Below the pieces are notes generated by a model. That model searched no databases. It worked only from the letters and a program-made list of their open reading frames with translations, and was not told the origin of the DNA. The translations under genes were made by a program, and so were the position numbers. Below are positions 10,919 to 21,600 of a stretch of DNA of 64,000 nt, piece by piece (the first letter of the stretch is position 1; each line of letters begins with the position of its first letter). The DNA is from Apium graveolens (taxonomy: Eukaryota; Streptophyta; Magnoliopsida; Apiales; Apiaceae): contig NC_133656.1 in the NCBI RefSeq assembly GCF_009905375.1, forward strand, positions 239,910,415-239,974,414. The letters are read 5' to 3'.

Positions 10919-11345
10919 CTACAATAAGGCACCTACATCATAACAATAGTATATCCTTCATACCAAATTTTTTTGACAAATAAACCCTGGTTTATTGCTA
11001 ATATCAACTAAGAAACTTGAAATAGAATTTTTCAGTTAAACTTGAAAAACAAATTGATGGCTAATGTAAACCCTATTTCTGTCCAAAATTAAATATTGTG
11101 TAGAACAGTGTAACTGCAAAGTTTCAGTATTTCCGTTAATTTCTCCAGAACTATTATACATTCCCATTTCATGCTTCCAGTAACTTTTCCTGCAAGACCC
11201 TGACAAAAGAGCAATGTCAGTGGTCCTAAATTAATCCCAAATTTTTCCTCAAATCGTTTTTTATTGAGAGCTCTGGAATTACTCAGGACAACAACTACGC
11301 TTTTAAGCTTTAAACATGTATTGAACCACAACCTTCGCATTCTAT

Positions 11346-11562
11346 TTATAGCTTTTTGAAAACTTGATACATAAACATAGAAAAAGCCTTTCCATCATAG
11401 AGGAAAGGGGTGTTTTTTATTGGGAAAGGGGTGTCTTTCACATATTTTTGGCCGTATTTCCTCCATCTAAATCCATCATCCATGTTATCGATATCAGTCC
11501 TGGTGAGGAAAGCAAATTTATTCTCTTTTTTCTTTCTGGTGCTCATATTTTTGGGCTTGAAC
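11346..11562 (-). pseudogene. Truncated WRKY-domain exon, copy A
   Basis: After a splice acceptor (TTTGCAG, ending at 11563) the minus strand reads KKKENKFAFLTRTDIDNMDD, then GFRWRKYGQKYVKD. The WRKYGQK core is at 11445-11465. The preceding FAFLTRTDIDNMDDG fits group IIc WRKY transcription factors, which bind W-box DNA. The domain stops after about 30 residues. TPFP is followed by unrelated residues and a stop, so the CxxC...HxH zinc ligands are missing. The 12-mer ACACCCCTTTCC occurs twice around the break. It cannot bind DNA as a normal WRKY. Confidence 0.75.
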
Positions 11563-11675
11563 CTGCAAATCAACATACCCCAAAGACGACGACATTCATT
11601 AAACAAAAATTCATCACATTAAAAATTTAAAGAACAAAAGTAAATGACTGATCAACGGACGTAGAGTGTGATTAC

Positions 11676-12903
11676 CTTCTGGATCCCCTTAAAAGAGCTC
11701 GACTGAATGTAGCAATTCAAAAGAGTGAGGGACTCATCCCTAGTTGTGGTCAGACATCCCCAAGGATGAACGGAAGGATCTTGATCATCACATTGAGACA
11801 AACCACCAACAATTTGAGATTTTTGAATTCCCGGTCTGTTGCAAGAAAGATGAGCAACAGCTCCGTCCTGCTTGGAAGACTTCCCATACTTGACGATCCC
11901 GGAAAACTCTTCATCCAAAAAACGAAAACATCTGGGACAAAAGATGACCTTGCGAACTTGCTTCAGGAATGTTTGTTTATCAACTTTCAAAAGCTCCTGA
12001 CGCCCATGTCGTGGCAAACCGTTCCAGAACTAAATCAACAGAAAAGAAATACATTTGATATCAGTCACAACAACATATTAAATGTAACACAAACTGAATA
12101 CCCGCACTCCAGTTCAATCTCAGACAAATCAACATATCAATAAATAATTAGTACTCTTCATAGTAAATACTAATAACAATTAAATTAAAAATTGCTCAAT
12201 GACAAGGAAATCACTGTCATAAAATCAAAGTTGTCCCGTTTTAATTTATATTTGACTTTTCAACACGTTGATAAAAAATCACTTAAAATGGGACGGAAGT
12301 GGTAGTTTAAAAAAACAAACATTCTTGAAATCAAATAACTAGGCATATAAATCAAACCACACACACATAATTGAAAACAATGTAGATTCGCTAACATCAA
12401 GTACGGACACAATATTTTTGTTCAATCTCGACAAATCAAACACACACACATAATTGAAAACAATATACCTTCGCTAACATCAGTTATGGACACAACATTT
12501 TGGTTTAATTTCAACAAACCAATTAATAAATGGTACTCTTCATAGTAAATACTAATAAAAATTTAATTAAAAATTACTCCATGATAAGGACATCATCAAT
12601 TCTACACCCACAAAATTTACTCCCATTTTAACTGATGTTTCACTTCTCAACACGTAAATAAAAGTCAATTAAAATGGGACGGACATAGTAATCAGAAAAA
12701 AATAAAGTCTACCGAAATCAAACAACTAAACATATAAATCAAACCACATACACAACATAACACAAAACACACTCATGATTGAAAACAATGTACCTTCTGA
12801 AGCTGATCAAAGCTAGCTTTAGTTGTCGACATGGCCTCATTTCCGTGTTGATTTCTCCATCTTGGAAACTCGACACCTTGTACAATGTATTCACGTTCAA
12901 TGA
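11676..12903 (-). pseudogene. Conserved plant CxxC protein, two exons, copy A
   Basis: Exon 12903-12794 reads EREYIVQGVEFPRWRNQHGN and ends FDQLQK at a GT donor. Exon 12029-11676 continues FWNGLPRHGRQELLKVDKQT, then FCPRCFRF (a CxxC pair), DPSVHPWGCLTTTRD and a GT donor. The joined QLQK-FWNGLPRHGRQELL run matches a conserved plant family of large proteins sometimes annotated stress-response NST1-like (name from memory). Only this N-terminal part is present. Reading into the next acceptor gives a stop after about 14 codons. Remaining exons and a start codon are not visible, so it is probably a fragment. Confidence 0.55.
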
Positions 12904-14799
12904 CTGATCATTAACAAACAAAAGACAAGCAGTTGTGATTTATATATTCATGATCTCAAAAATTATAAATCATACAAATAATCTATCAAGTACACGAAGT
13001 TGATTGAAAGATCAAGGGAACAAACATAAAGAACTACAAAAACATAAAACGTATAGATGATAGCGCTGACAAGTGCTTGAAAGTACTCTGTAATATTTGA
13101 GCAGTGCATGCACATACATTTATAGTAGATTTCAAGTTGACTAGGTGTGGTGATAAGAAATTATAACCAGCTGTTTTCAGACCATGGTTTTTTGGATTTT
13201 TTTTATTTACTTTTCGAATATCTTAGGGATTATTTCATTCATATCATTAATGAAAGATACACTCATTTTATTTTCTTTTTTGACTTTTTGAGATCTTTTC
13301 TTGAGCGTATTAATTTGTTTTAGTATCCGTAATAAATAGTGAGAATCCATTATATATTGTGTCAATTTGGGTTGGTTGGGATACCAACTAAATTCTACAA
13401 ATCATAAAGAGGTCAAAAAATTATATATGGAACACAAGTGAATTCATTAATATTGTCTTTGGCATGGATAGTGATGTTATTTACAAGAAGAAAATTGAAG
13501 CTTAAATATTAAATTTTGGAGTTCATCTATCAATTTCCAATATTTATTAGATAAACTATAGGTTTTGAAAGTTATGATCGGAGTTGTCGATTTAAATTTT
13601 CAAATGAATTTTATTATTAATATTTTGAATTTGAAATAAAATTCAAATCCAAATCTATGTTACTTATTTGGTCAATTCCAATCTTTCAAACAAAATCCAG
13701 TTCTCAAGTGTTTGTATTTTAAGCTCTGATATCTTTGGGAAATGATATCTTTAGTAAATGACAACAATACATGATATTTAGATTTCATTTTAGATAAAGT
13801 ATCTATATTTTCTATGTTAGATATTGATTAAAATTAGTAGTATTTTGATCATAGATTTTAAAATTTTGTAATGATCTTTAATAAATAAGAGTGCTTAATA
13901 TTTTATTATAATTTTAACGAGATTCAATGATGAAGCATTTTGTAAATTTTTTCTTGCTTGTTTTTTTTATCAAAATCGATCTCATATGTTTTAAATATAA
14001 TGTCTTATTGGGTTGGGCTATATAAGAAAATTGGATCAAACACATAATTTCGTAAGAATTGGACATATGTTGGTTTGGGACTTATAGCGAGTCCAGGAAC
14101 AAAATAAAAAATAAAATTTGTTTAATGATCCGACTCTAACAAGTGATCAAAGGTCTGAATGTCTGATAATCCACAAGCAGCATTCACAAATTATGCCCGA
14201 TAATCCCCACTAATCCATTTATTTTTACAAAAGAAATGAACTGATATGCTAAAAAAATCAAACAACTTAAATTCTCAACTGCACTATTTACCAAAATGAA
14301 GATAAATGAAACAATCAAGCATCAGAGACTGATAGATTTTCCTATGAGAAAAAGCTTACTGGTTTGAACATGGAGAGGACACTGTTTGAGTAGTACACCT
14401 TACTTGGCCAAGCATAATTTCAATTTCAACTAAGTTAAATTTCATGTTTAAGCACATATCAAAATAAGCTATCTATCCCCGTAAATAACTATTGAATTCC
14501 TCGGTAAAATTTCTGCCAAAATGAAGTTTAATTGTAAAGAAACCATACACATCTGCATAAATTTAGGGTTTCACATCAAATAAGGCATATGCATTACACA
14601 ATTTCTTAACAAGGACCACATCACATATAATAATCAAGTGATGAAATAAAGACATTGGGGACCACATACATAAAATACACTACTTTATACTTCATATATC
14701 TCCCCGCTTCAACCATAAACAAATAACAAAAATCCATACTCCATAAATATACATGCACTGCTACTCATATCAACAAATAGAAGACAAAGATGGTTACCC
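12904..14799. other. Non-coding stretch, copy A
   Basis: AT-rich, without supported genes. Around 14130-14380 there is weak similarity to the 3' flanks of X exons. At 14380 copy A has lost about 0.8 kb that in copy B carries another X exon and a PB1-like ORF. The empty Gypsy target AAGGA is at 14611-14615. Confidence 0.6.
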
Positions 14800-14965
14800 T
14801 CGTAGTCAGGAATTTCGTTGCTAATGGGTAGACTGTAATCCCCAACTTTCGCTCCTTCACTTGATTCGGCCGCATCGTTTGGGTTTTGGGCTGCATCCTT
14901 TGGGTTTGGGTTTTGGACTTCTCTATCACCGTCAATAACAATTCTTTATCGCCCTCTCATCGCAT
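14800..14965 (-). other. Possible first-exon relic, copy A
   Basis: The minus strand reads IVIDGDREVQNPNPKDAAQ, then AAESSEGAKVGDYSLPISNE up to a GT donor near 14800. The composition (acidic, Asn/Pro/Ala) is protein-like and there are no stops, but there is no in-frame ATG; an ATT stands where MDGDRE would start. It could be the 5' exon of the X-gene family. Copy B has the same at about 53819-53984. Confidence 0.3.
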
Positions 14966-15181
14966 AGATTGAATTCGCTAATTTAAGAAATAGGTTTTAC
15001 AGAGATAGAGACGATTGATTTAACTTCTAATCATTTGTTTTATATTTTATTACACCTAATGGACGATCTATTAATTTGGACCTTTTTGCCCCGTCCTTTT
15101 TTAACGTTAACGGGGTAATTTAACGGAAGAGGGTCAAAGGGGTGTAACATCTGCCGCCACGAAAAGTAAAGGAATGCGTAC

Positions 15182-15493
15182 TGTTGAGTATACAACAACG
15201 AAAGCAAAACGCAAAGCGAATAAACAAGAACAAGAAAATAAACGACAACCACACAAGATAAAGATTTACGTGGTTCGGAAATTCCTACTCCACAAGCCGC
15301 ACTAATTTTGTATTGATCTCTCACAATTTGTTGTGTTATGATTTTACAATTATATGAGTATTTATAAGAGAAGAAACTAGGCCTAAATCAAAATTACAGT
15401 CCAAATCTGAAAAGTAGACTAATCCATAAACTAATCTGAATCTGAATAGTCTATTTTTATGGGCTTAATTAATAGACTCCACAAAACCCAACA
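15182..15493 (-). repeat. 3' LTR of the Tnt1-like element, copy A
   Basis: 312 bp with TG...CA ends and a minus-strand TATAAATA box at about 15358-15366. Copy B equivalent: 54201-54512, same length. Confidence 0.88.
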
Positions 15494-15596
15494 ATCTCCC
15501 ACTTGGAGTCTGGCCAATCTTCACTTCACTCTTGTAAGTCTAGTAAAATCAATTCTTCAATCAATAACTCTAACTAGTGCAGCGTCTTCTCATCAA

Positions 15597-18500
15597 TCAA
15601 TTATGAAGGCCAGTTGAAGCTACGCAAAGCTTCAACTTTTCATTCATAACCACCTTAGTCAACATATCTGCAGGATTCTTTGAACCAAGGATTTTCTTCA
15701 AGGACAAAGTACCATTGCTTATCAACTCTCTTGTAAAGTGATATCTCAGCTGAATATGCTTCGTCCTAGCATGAAATACGGGATTCTTCGCAAGATGAAT
15801 AGCACTCTGACTGTCGCTATACAAAGCACTGTCCGCCTGTTTCTTGCCCAACTCCTCAAGAAAATTTTTCAACCAAATCATCTCCTTGCTAGCTTCAGAG
15901 ATAACCATATATTCTGCTTCTGTGGTTGAAAGAGCAACATTCTTTTGAAGTCGAGACATCCAACTAACTGCGGTGCCACCCAAAGTGAAAATATAACCCG
16001 TTGTACTTTTTCTTGTGTCCAAACATCCACCCAAATCTGCATCAGAGAACTCTTCCAAGATAACATCTTTCTTACTGAAACATAGTGCAACCTTGGATGT
16101 GCCTTTCAAGTAGCGTAACAACCACTTGACTGTTTCCCAATGCTCTCTTCCTGGATTAGACATAAATCTGCTAACAACTCCCACAACATGAGCAATGTTT
16201 GGCCTTGTACACACCATAGCATACATTAAACTGCCAACTGCAGATGCATAAGGAACTTTAGCCATATTTTTCTTTCCTTCATCCGTTTTAGGTGATTGCT
16301 TCTTTGTGAGATTAAAGTGACTCGTCAACGGTGTACTTCTAGTCTTTGCATCCTGGATACTAAATTTCTGTAACAATTTCTCAACATACTTCTCTTGAGA
16401 TAAATTTAAAGTACCTTCAGGTCTATCCCTTATGATGCTCATACCAAGTATTTGTTTTGCTGCACCCATATCCTTCATCTCAAACTCCTCAGACATCTGT
16501 CTCTTTAACCTGTTGATTTCCCTCATATTTGATCCTGCTATCAACATGTCATCAACATACAACAATAATATGATATAAGATGAATCAAACTGTTTAAAGT
16601 AACAACAATGATCCATAACACTCCTCGTGTACCCATTCTTCATCATAAAGCTGTCAAACTTCAAGTACCATTGTCTCGATGCTTTCTTTAAACCATACAA
16701 GCTTTTTAAGAAATAAAGTTTTTTCTCGGAATATTAATCAAACCGAAAAGACCCCTTAACTATTTAAGGGAGTTACTCGAACGAATCACACTTTTACCAC
16801 TAAACTATACCCGCTACAATGCGATTATTATATACAAAGGGCCTTTTGTCGAATAGGAATAATTTGGGTTAATCAAGACAGGATCATAAAAAAATCATGA
16901 AAATGAGAATGTTGACGTTTTTCGTGTATAAGCTTGCAAACAAGGTTTTCTTTCCCAGCTACCTGAAATCCCTCTGGCTGAACCATGTAGATGTCTTCCT
17001 CAAGATCACCATGTAAGAACGCAGTCTTAACATCTAGTTGCTCTAGATGTAACTCCTCTGCAGCCACAATACTTAGCACAATTCTAACTGTAGTCATCTC
17101 AACAACGGGAGAAAATATATAGGTATAGTCAATACCCTTTTTCTGTTGATAACCCTTGACTACTAACCTTGCCTTGTATCTCTTGCTTCCATCATGTTCT
17201 TCTTTGATCCTGTACACCCACTTATTATGTAAAGCCCTCTTTCCTGCTGGTAACTCTGTTAAAGACCAAGTCTCATTCTTCTCAAGAGAACTCATCTCCT
17301 CATCCATGGCTGATTTCCACTGAACTGAATCATTCACTTGTACTGCCTCTGAATAACACCGAGGCTCCCCGTCCTCGGTCAATAACATATAATATGCTGA
17401 AGGAGAATATCTTTATGGTGGCCTCACACTTCTGCTAGATTTTCTTATCTCAGTCCGTGGAGTTACTGGAACCCTGTCATCAACATACTCCGAACTCCCA
17501 CTATTTCCTGCAAGATCTGTTTCTGTAATATCTTCAAGCACTGCTTCCTCTTTTTCAGGTTGTTCCTTTGTAAACTCAGAATCGACTACAAGCTTATCCT
17601 TATACATTGCATTCTCATTAAAAGTAACATCTCTACTTCTAACGACCTTCTTAGTCAGTTCATCCCAAAAACGGTAACCCATATCATCTGAGCCATAACC
17701 AATGAAGATACACTTCTTTGCTTTCGGATCAAGCTTATCCCTGTCGGAATCTTTAACACGCACATAAGAAACACAACCAAAAACTCGCAAGTGTGAAAGA
17801 TTTACCTCTTTTTCCTGCCACTCTTCTTTAGGAATCTTGAACCCCAAAGGACTTGAAGGTCCTCTATTTATGAGATATGCAGCTGTGCTAACTGCATTAG
17901 CCCAAAACATCTTTGGCAACCCTGCATGTAATCTCATACTCTTGGCCCTCTCATTCAAGGTTCTATTCATGCGCTCTGCAACACCATTCTGTTGAGGTGT
18001 CTCTGGAATAGTTTTAATCATTCTAATCCCAAATTTCGCGCAATAACTTTTAAACTCATCACTACTGTATTCACCTCCATTATCTGACATCAAACTCTTC
18101 ACTTTTAAACCGGTCTGATTTTCAACTTCAGTCTTCCACTTCTTGAAAGTAGCAAACACATCTGATTTATTCTTCAAAAAATAAACCCATACCTTTCTAG
18201 TGGAATCATCAATGAAAGTGACATAGTAGCGAGATCCACCCAACGACGCAACTGTTGTTGGACCATATACACCTGTATGAACTAGCTCTAACTTCTTAGC
18301 TTTGGGGTCCTCCCTGATTTTGCAAAAGTAACACGTTTCTGCTTTCCAAGAACACACGGCTCACAGAATCCAACTTCCACATTCTTCAACTCTGGAATCT
18401 TCCCCTTCGAAGTTAACAGCTTCATACATTTTTCACTCATATGACCAAGCCTTTTGTGCCACAAAGTTGAAGACTCAATCTCATCAGCAACTGCAATTGC

Positions 18501-18602
18501 TTCATAGCTAGATTGTTCAACAATGTATAAAGTCCCCTTTTTCTCTCCACGAGCAATGACTAGATTCCCCTTTATAACCTTCCATTGTCCGTCTCCGAAA
18601 GT
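15597..18602 (-). pseudogene. Tnt1-like Copia pol (integrase-RT-RNase H), copy A
   Basis: The order on the minus strand is GAG-pre-integrase, with ESSTLWHKRLGHMSEKCM in a frame above 18357. Next comes the integrase core (FIDDSTRKVWVYF, SDNGGEYSS, PQQNGVAERMNRT), then RT (ARLVVKGYQQKKGIDYT, LYVDDMLIAG) and RNase H (STTEAEYM, ARTKHIQLRYHF, NPADMLTK). Lesions: a one-base frameshift near 18310 (shared with copy B), a CAA-to-TAA stop after RSVRPP (about 17412, copy A only) and the plastid insertion at 16706-16929. The RNase H half (16700-15597) is otherwise open in this copy. Confidence 0.85.
16706..16929 (-). other. Nuclear plastid DNA insert (trnG-UCC exon 1 region), copy A
   Basis: The Copia pol reading breaks between VCKL and SLYGLKK and resumes after about 224 bp of foreign DNA. 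On the minus strand this insert contains GCGGGTATAGTTTAGTGGTA (starting at 16814), the first exon of chloroplast trnG-UCC. It is followed by the start of its group II intron, and preceded by what should be the trnS-trnG spacer. The insert is flanked by AAGCTT on both sides. Only exon 1 is present, so it makes no tRNA. Confidence 0.8.
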
Positions 18603-18950
18603 TTGACTGTTAAAATGGCAAACGAAATAAAATAATTTTGATATGAAACTTTTCTTATAGCGCTAATATATATATCTATTGACATCCATACGGTTTGATC
18701 GTTGAAAAATATTTTTTTAAAAGAAAGCAAAACACCAATTCAAGAATAAACACTAGTTAGCTATACTAGTCAAATTGAAATTTGATTGTTAAAATGAGAA
18801 ACCAAATAAAATAATTTTGATATGAAACTTTGATTATAGCGCTAATATATATATATATTTATTAACATCCATACGGTGGATTGTTGAAAAATATTTTAAA
18901 AAAAATATTAAAACACCAATTCAGGATGAAACACTAGTTGTACTAATAAC
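18602..18950. repeat. Tandem ~180-bp AT-rich repeat, copy A
   Basis: Two units start TTTGACTGTTAAAATG (18602) and TTTGATTGTTAAAATG (18781). Each includes TTATAGCGCTAATATATA and ACACCAATTCA...AACACTAGTT. The first unit begins exactly where the Copia pol is cut. The repeat is also in copy B from 57621. Confidence 0.8.
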
Positions 18951-20215
18951 ATTTCTTATTAATATTGTGTTTAATAGGAGGATGTTTCAAACTAATTCTT
19001 ATGTAAATGATAATAATTTTTATTAGTATTATATTTTAAAGGAGAAGGCTAAAATTAATTTTATCTAATTTATAATAATTTTTTATTTGTTTTGTGTTTG
19101 ACTTGAAAAACGGTTTAAACTAATTTTTATTTAAATTATAATATAAGTTCATATCAGAATTTATAAAAAAACCATCGCGAAGCGCGACTTTATTTACAAG
19201 TTTATGACACAATTGAGCAAAATCACAATTTTAAAATTTTATTAAAATAATGAACTATTACAAATTTATTTTGTTAAAAGATTGTACAATATAAATTTGA
19301 TAGAATTTTGTTAAAAGTCATATAAGATAAATTTTATATTTTTAAATTTTTTTCACATGACTATAAAAAATAGAGACGAGTCATGTTTATGGCAGTTTAA
19401 TTTAATTATTGTTACAAATTTCAATTTGTATATATTTTTAGAAAAATTTCAAAATATTTATATATTTATATTATTAGTATTTAATATTTATAATAGTTAA
19501 TTAATGTAAGCCCATTCCGAGAAACATGTTCATTTTTTATTTGATGAAAATGTAGCACACAGATTGCCAGCATGTCAATTTCCAACCTTTGGTTCTCATT
19601 AGTTTGATCTTACGCCTCTGGATTAAGTGACCAAGGACCAATAACCGAATTTTTAATGTTTGGTATTTAATATAATAGTATAGATGTATTAGTTTACTCG
19701 TTTTTTTAATTACAATTTTTTTATTGATTTCAACTCAGTAATCTTATTTCCCGTATGACTCCATAGTATATTTTTATGAAATAATAAATATTTTGAAATC
19801 GTATAATAATTATAATCTTTTTATTATTGTAACGACAACAAATTTGAAGTAAGTATTTACGATAGTTCGCATATAATTTTCTCACAACCTTAAGTAATTA
19901 TGAGCTTAATTGAAATATTAGTAAATTCGCGGGGCGTTAGAGCGTGTCAGTCTAATGTATATATATCACGAAATATAATACTTAATAAAAATGGCTTATT
20001 TCTAAATGGAATAATGTTATTTTATTTAATTTATTTATTTTTATTTTTATTCTATTAAGCGAGAACTATTTAAGAGAAATTATATTTGATGAGTTTCTTA
20101 CTATATAATGGATCATTTGAGAAATTTGTTAATAATTTGTTGGAGCAAAATTTATATTGATGTAGAGTAGTTTGATATCTTCAACGATTTAAAGATAATG
20201 ACCACTTAGTGTTAT
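18951..20215. other. AT-rich non-coding stretch, copy A
   Basis: No ORF. A short perfect hairpin TCGCGAAGCGCGA lies at about 19173-19185, with a downstream CAAGT, resembling a decayed Helitron end. Otherwise no structure is recognised. Confidence 0.5.
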
Positions 20216-20635
20216 TTCATTTCATTTAGTTTATATGTGGGAGGAACAAGAATATTTTTAATAAATAAATTTATTTTAAAATATACGAATGACTTAATTC
20301 TTGCTTATATATGATTCGTAGAATAAATTTGAGAATTTTGATACTTTTTAAAGATTTTATGATCCGTTTGAAATTTAAATCAAGAATTGTTTTTTTTTAT
20401 TTTATTGATAAATATAATTAAAAAAATGAATTATTTACTTGAAAGTCATATTTAAATATTTTATATATATATATAAAAAAAGAAACTAGCAAATATATGG
20501 GTATTAATTGTATTTTGTGGAATATGTGATGTAATGACTAGTAAAATTAGCAAATATATTTGGGTGTTTGTTATTTTGAGTAATTATATGTTGAGTTGAA
20601 TATTATGTAATTAACTGGAAATTGATAGAATAAGA
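20216..20635 (-). repeat. 420-bp AT-rich dispersed repeat (second of four)
   Basis: Homologous to 8110-8530 within the same unit. It is interrupted on the right exactly by the CACTA terminus at 20636. Confidence 0.7.
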
Positions 20636-20987
20636 CACTATAAGGATTTTGCTATCAGATAACACCTCTTAAACAACGGTGAAAAAAAACCTGTCCCAAA
20701 TTGACAGACAATGGTGGATCTCTTCTTTGACATGAAAAACTGTTGTCTAATGGGTTCTATAACAACAATTATAACTCTTCATGTCAGGTAGTTGATCTAT
20801 CTTTTCCTCAACCAAGATGGTAGATAGATTAATGTTGTTACTGCTCAGTAGATTTTAGGTGTGGGAGTGTATTTAGAGAGATGAAACCTCAAACAATAAA
20901 ATAGAACCTTAGATCAGCCCATCAGTCTGAATGTATAATCGCAATTCGCAAACCTGGGCCAACCTAATTATACTAACTGTCAAACAC
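20636..20987 (+). mobile_element. CACTA transposon terminus, copy A (fragment)
   Basis: Begins CACTATAAGGATTTTGCTAT, followed by ATAACACCTCTTAAACAACG and GACAGACAATGG. This is the terminal and subterminal repeat style of plant CACTA (En/Spm) elements. No matching opposite terminus (expected ...CCTTATAGTG) was found, so its extent is unknown and it is a fragment or deletion derivative. Confidence 0.6.
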
Positions 20988-21079
20988 AACCTAATTATAC
21001 TATAATTACAATTCTTTCTCATGTGCAGTAATTTTTATAGGTTGATAAACATCAGGGACAAATCTTTATTTGTTCATGA

Positions 21080-21600
21080 ATGAAAAATATGGCAACTACT
21101 TGGCCAAAGTTAAAAAGATTCAACTGTCTGCTAGATAGCTAGCTCACACCTGTCAATGTGCTAGCACTTTGTTTCAGTGTTCTTTTACATACTGTTGTGT
21201 AGTTTAAGATGATTAAAAAAAGAGCACAGAATTCACCCGAGACCTTATAGCGCTAATATAAGGATAATACAAGGATAATAAGTAAATAAAATCAACAGAT
21301 AAATCAGGTAAGAATCAGAAGTCGAAAGACTTTCCTCTGAGAGGAAGCTCAATATGTTTGGAAATACCAAGTGCTCAAACATTCATCACTTGGACAAGAA
21401 TAAAACCAGATTGAAGTATATCGATCTTAATCCTATATCGAGAAGATACAAAATGTTATCCCCTTATTAGTCACAAATAGATTGTATTCTTCAAAGGAAT
21501 CTATCATATTTCTCGTCAGATCCCCTTTACTTTGAGCTTGGCATGCCATTTAATTGTTTGTAAAATGATCTGACTGATTTCGTACTATTACCTTGATTAG
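21080..21600 (-). pseudogene. X-family 3' flank relic
   Basis: Strongly similar to 9700-9860, 10020-10320 and 41760-42060. It shares CCACTTGTCAATGTGCTA-like text, the GAATTCACCCGAGACCTTAT block and GGAAATACCAAGTGCTCAAA. It shows that the X locus was already multi-copy within one duplication unit. No coding part of X is recognised here. Confidence 0.5.

Larger units (their letters stand above)
15182..18602 (-). mobile_element. Tnt1-like Copia element, 3' part, copy A
   Basis: On the minus strand: pol from integrase (18602) through reverse transcriptase and RNase H to the stop at 15597, a polypurine tract AAGTGGGAGAT, then a 312-bp 3' LTR (15493-15182; minus text TGTTGGG...CTCAACA). Gag, protease, PBS and 5' LTR are missing because the element is truncated at 18602, where AT-rich repeat begins. 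A plastid fragment is inserted inside pol. The same truncated form is in copy B, so truncation predates the duplication. Confidence 0.88.
1353..20987 (+). repeat. Copy A of the ~20-kb tandem segmental duplication
   Basis: Collinear with 22345-60020 in the same orientation. Matching blocks are 1355-2350 with 22345-23383, 2350-4183 with 26546-28371, 4184-5248 with 28626-29688, 5667-5938 with 29700-29966, 5939-10425 with 37272-41741, 10728-14380 with 42103-45743, 14382-14615 with 46563-46795, and 14616-20987 with 53635-60020. Identity is very high, with dispersed substitutions. Copy A lacks about 3.2 kb (at 2350) and about 0.8 kb (at 14380) that copy B keeps. The right end is a minimum: the unit may continue to 22344, because copy B is cut off by a Copia element at 60021. 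Confidence 0.93.

Noticed and set aside
11766..12143. Plus-strand ORF opposite the CxxC protein exon
   Set aside because: Antisense shadow of the conserved minus-strand exon, which has the recognisable protein and splice sites.
15040..15324. Minus-strand 94-codon ORF (also 54059-54343)
   Set aside because: It lies across the Tnt1-like LTR and its flank; it is not a gene.
16779..16814. tRNA-Gly gene
   Set aside because: Only the first exon of plastid trnG-UCC and the intron start are present, so no cloverleaf can form.
21230..21250. Right terminus of the CACTA element (CCTTATAG)
   Set aside because: The text CGAGACCTTATAGCGC belongs to the X-family flank seen elsewhere; it lacks the TAGTG end.
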